This document shows, in pieces, positions 63,544 through 64,000 of a stretch of DNA of 64,000 bases (positions are counted from its first letter, which is position 1; every line of letters begins with the position of its first letter). Made by a program: the position numbers and the translations under genes. The notes under the pieces are model-generated. The model searched no databases, had not been told where the DNA came from, and saw only the letters and a list, made by a program, of their open reading frames with translations. The stretch covers positions 73,943,601-74,007,600 of the forward strand of contig NC_072894.1 in assembly GCF_027943255.1 (NCBI RefSeq), given 5' to 3'. The stretch comes from Anastrepha obliqua (taxonomy: Eukaryota; Arthropoda; Insecta; Diptera; Tephritidae).

Positions 63544-64000
63544 ATAAGACTATGAATAAGTTCGTGCGGTTTTTTTTCGAAATTTGAAACTTTATTGACG
63601 TAAAATGGTTACAAATTTAATATTCAAAGTATTGTCCATCGCTTGCTACTACTTTTTCCCATCTTTCTGGCAAATCACGGATTCCCTTTGTGAAAAATTC
63701 GGTCGGTTTTGCCGCAATCCACGAATCGATCCATTTTTTGACTTCATCGTAATTACGGAAGTGCTGGTCAGCCAGGCCATGTTGCATCGATCGGAAGAGA
63801 TAGTAATCGGATGGCGCAAGGTCTGGACTATACGGCGGGTGGGGTAGGACATCCCATTTGAGCGTTTCTAAGTATGTTTTGACCACTTGTGCAACATGTG
63901 GCCGAGCATTGTCATGTTGCAAAATAACTTTGTCGTGTCTATCGGCGTATTGCGGCCGTTTTTCTCGCAGTGCTCGGCTCAAACGCATCAATTGTCGTCG
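63544..64000 (-). mobile_element. mariner, second copy, cut by window edge
   Basis: Terminal repeat ATAAGACTATGAATAAGTTC at 63544 (one change from the 33931 copy), preceded by TA. The remaining sequence is nearly identical to the intact mariner at 33931-35216, in opposite orientation. The other end lies outside the window. Confidence 0.9.
63617..64000 (-). CDS. mariner transposase, C-terminal part
   Basis: The last ~127 codons, open to the window edge. Identical to the 34103-35143 protein over this range except Asp for Glu in GIRDLPERW. Contains LQHDNARPH (second catalytic Asp) and YSPDLAPSDY (third). Whether the 5' part is intact cannot be seen. Confidence 0.9.
   Translation of the reverse strand, partial: RRQLMRLSRALREKRPQYADRHDKVILQHDNARPHVAQVVKTYLETLKWDVLPHPPYSPDLAPSDYYLFRSMQHGLADQHFRNYDEVKKWIDSWIAAKPTEFFTKGIRDLPERWEKVVASDGQYFEY

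Noticed and set aside
1..64000. CRISPR arrays, operons, bacterial regulatory elements
   Set aside because: None are present; the sequence is eukaryotic repeat-rich DNA, and the direct repeats seen are microsatellites or element-internal.

Overview
This is AT-rich eukaryotic DNA with no bacterial-style gene organisation. The transposon content (several mariner lineages including DD41D 'rosa-like' elements first known from tephritid flies, Jockey- and R1-type LINEs, a tRNA-derived SINE, Transib) and the TATG/CA/TA microsatellites point to a dipteran, most likely a tephritid fruit fly. That assignment is an inference; no host marker gene is present. I found no convincing host protein-coding exon, rRNA or functional tRNA. 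The window reads as an intergenic or intronic graveyard of nested transposable elements separated by AT-rich spacer.

Layout. 0.5-2 kb: dispersed repeat and two antisense RNase H fragments of LINEs. 3.8-4.1 kb: SINE. 4.6-10.3 kb: two Jockey-type LINEs on the minus strand. The second (6.7-10.25 kb) carries a DD41D mariner (7042-10072), which itself carries a Transib element (7701-9858) with 5-bp target duplication and RSS-like ends. 10.6-16.9 kb: a MITE, a mariner relic, a TTAA-flanked element, a LINE 3' tail plus SINE, and a RNase H LINE split by a 915-bp mariner whose removal restores the frame. 18.3-25.5 kb: LINE C-terminus, two DD41D relics, a SINE split by a second TTAA element, more RNase H fragments and SINEs. 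27-32 kb: SINE, LINE 3' end, tRNA-like repeat, DD41D relic split by a SINE. 33.9-35.2 kb: one structurally intact 1286-bp mariner with a 346-codon transposase; a second, nearly identical copy runs off the right edge at 63.5-64 kb. 35.4-37.6 kb: LINE tail, DD41D relic, Tc1-like fragment, SINE. 42.8-45.2 kb: LINE pieces and a pogo-like element. 48.6-49.6 kb: DD37D mariner pseudogene. 50.3-51.05 kb: an intact small ORF with a phosphatase/endonuclease-fold motif, preceded by an unusual direct-plus-inverted repeat block; this is the least explained object here. 52-53.8 kb: SINE, R1-type LINE end and an opposed LINE end. 55.7-57.2 kb: mariner relic and second copy of the DD41D family seen at 7 kb. 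58-59.8 kb: LINE split by an R1-type LINE end. 61.9-63.5 kb: DD37D relic and Jockey fragment.

How the pieces relate. Nesting gives an order of insertion: Jockey and RNase H LINEs first, mariners into them, then Transib into mariner, TTAA element into SINE, SINE into mariner. Only the 33.9-kb mariner (and possibly its partner at the right edge) looks capable of encoding an active enzyme; the SINE 3' end resembles the tail of one LINE family here, which may be its mobilising partner.
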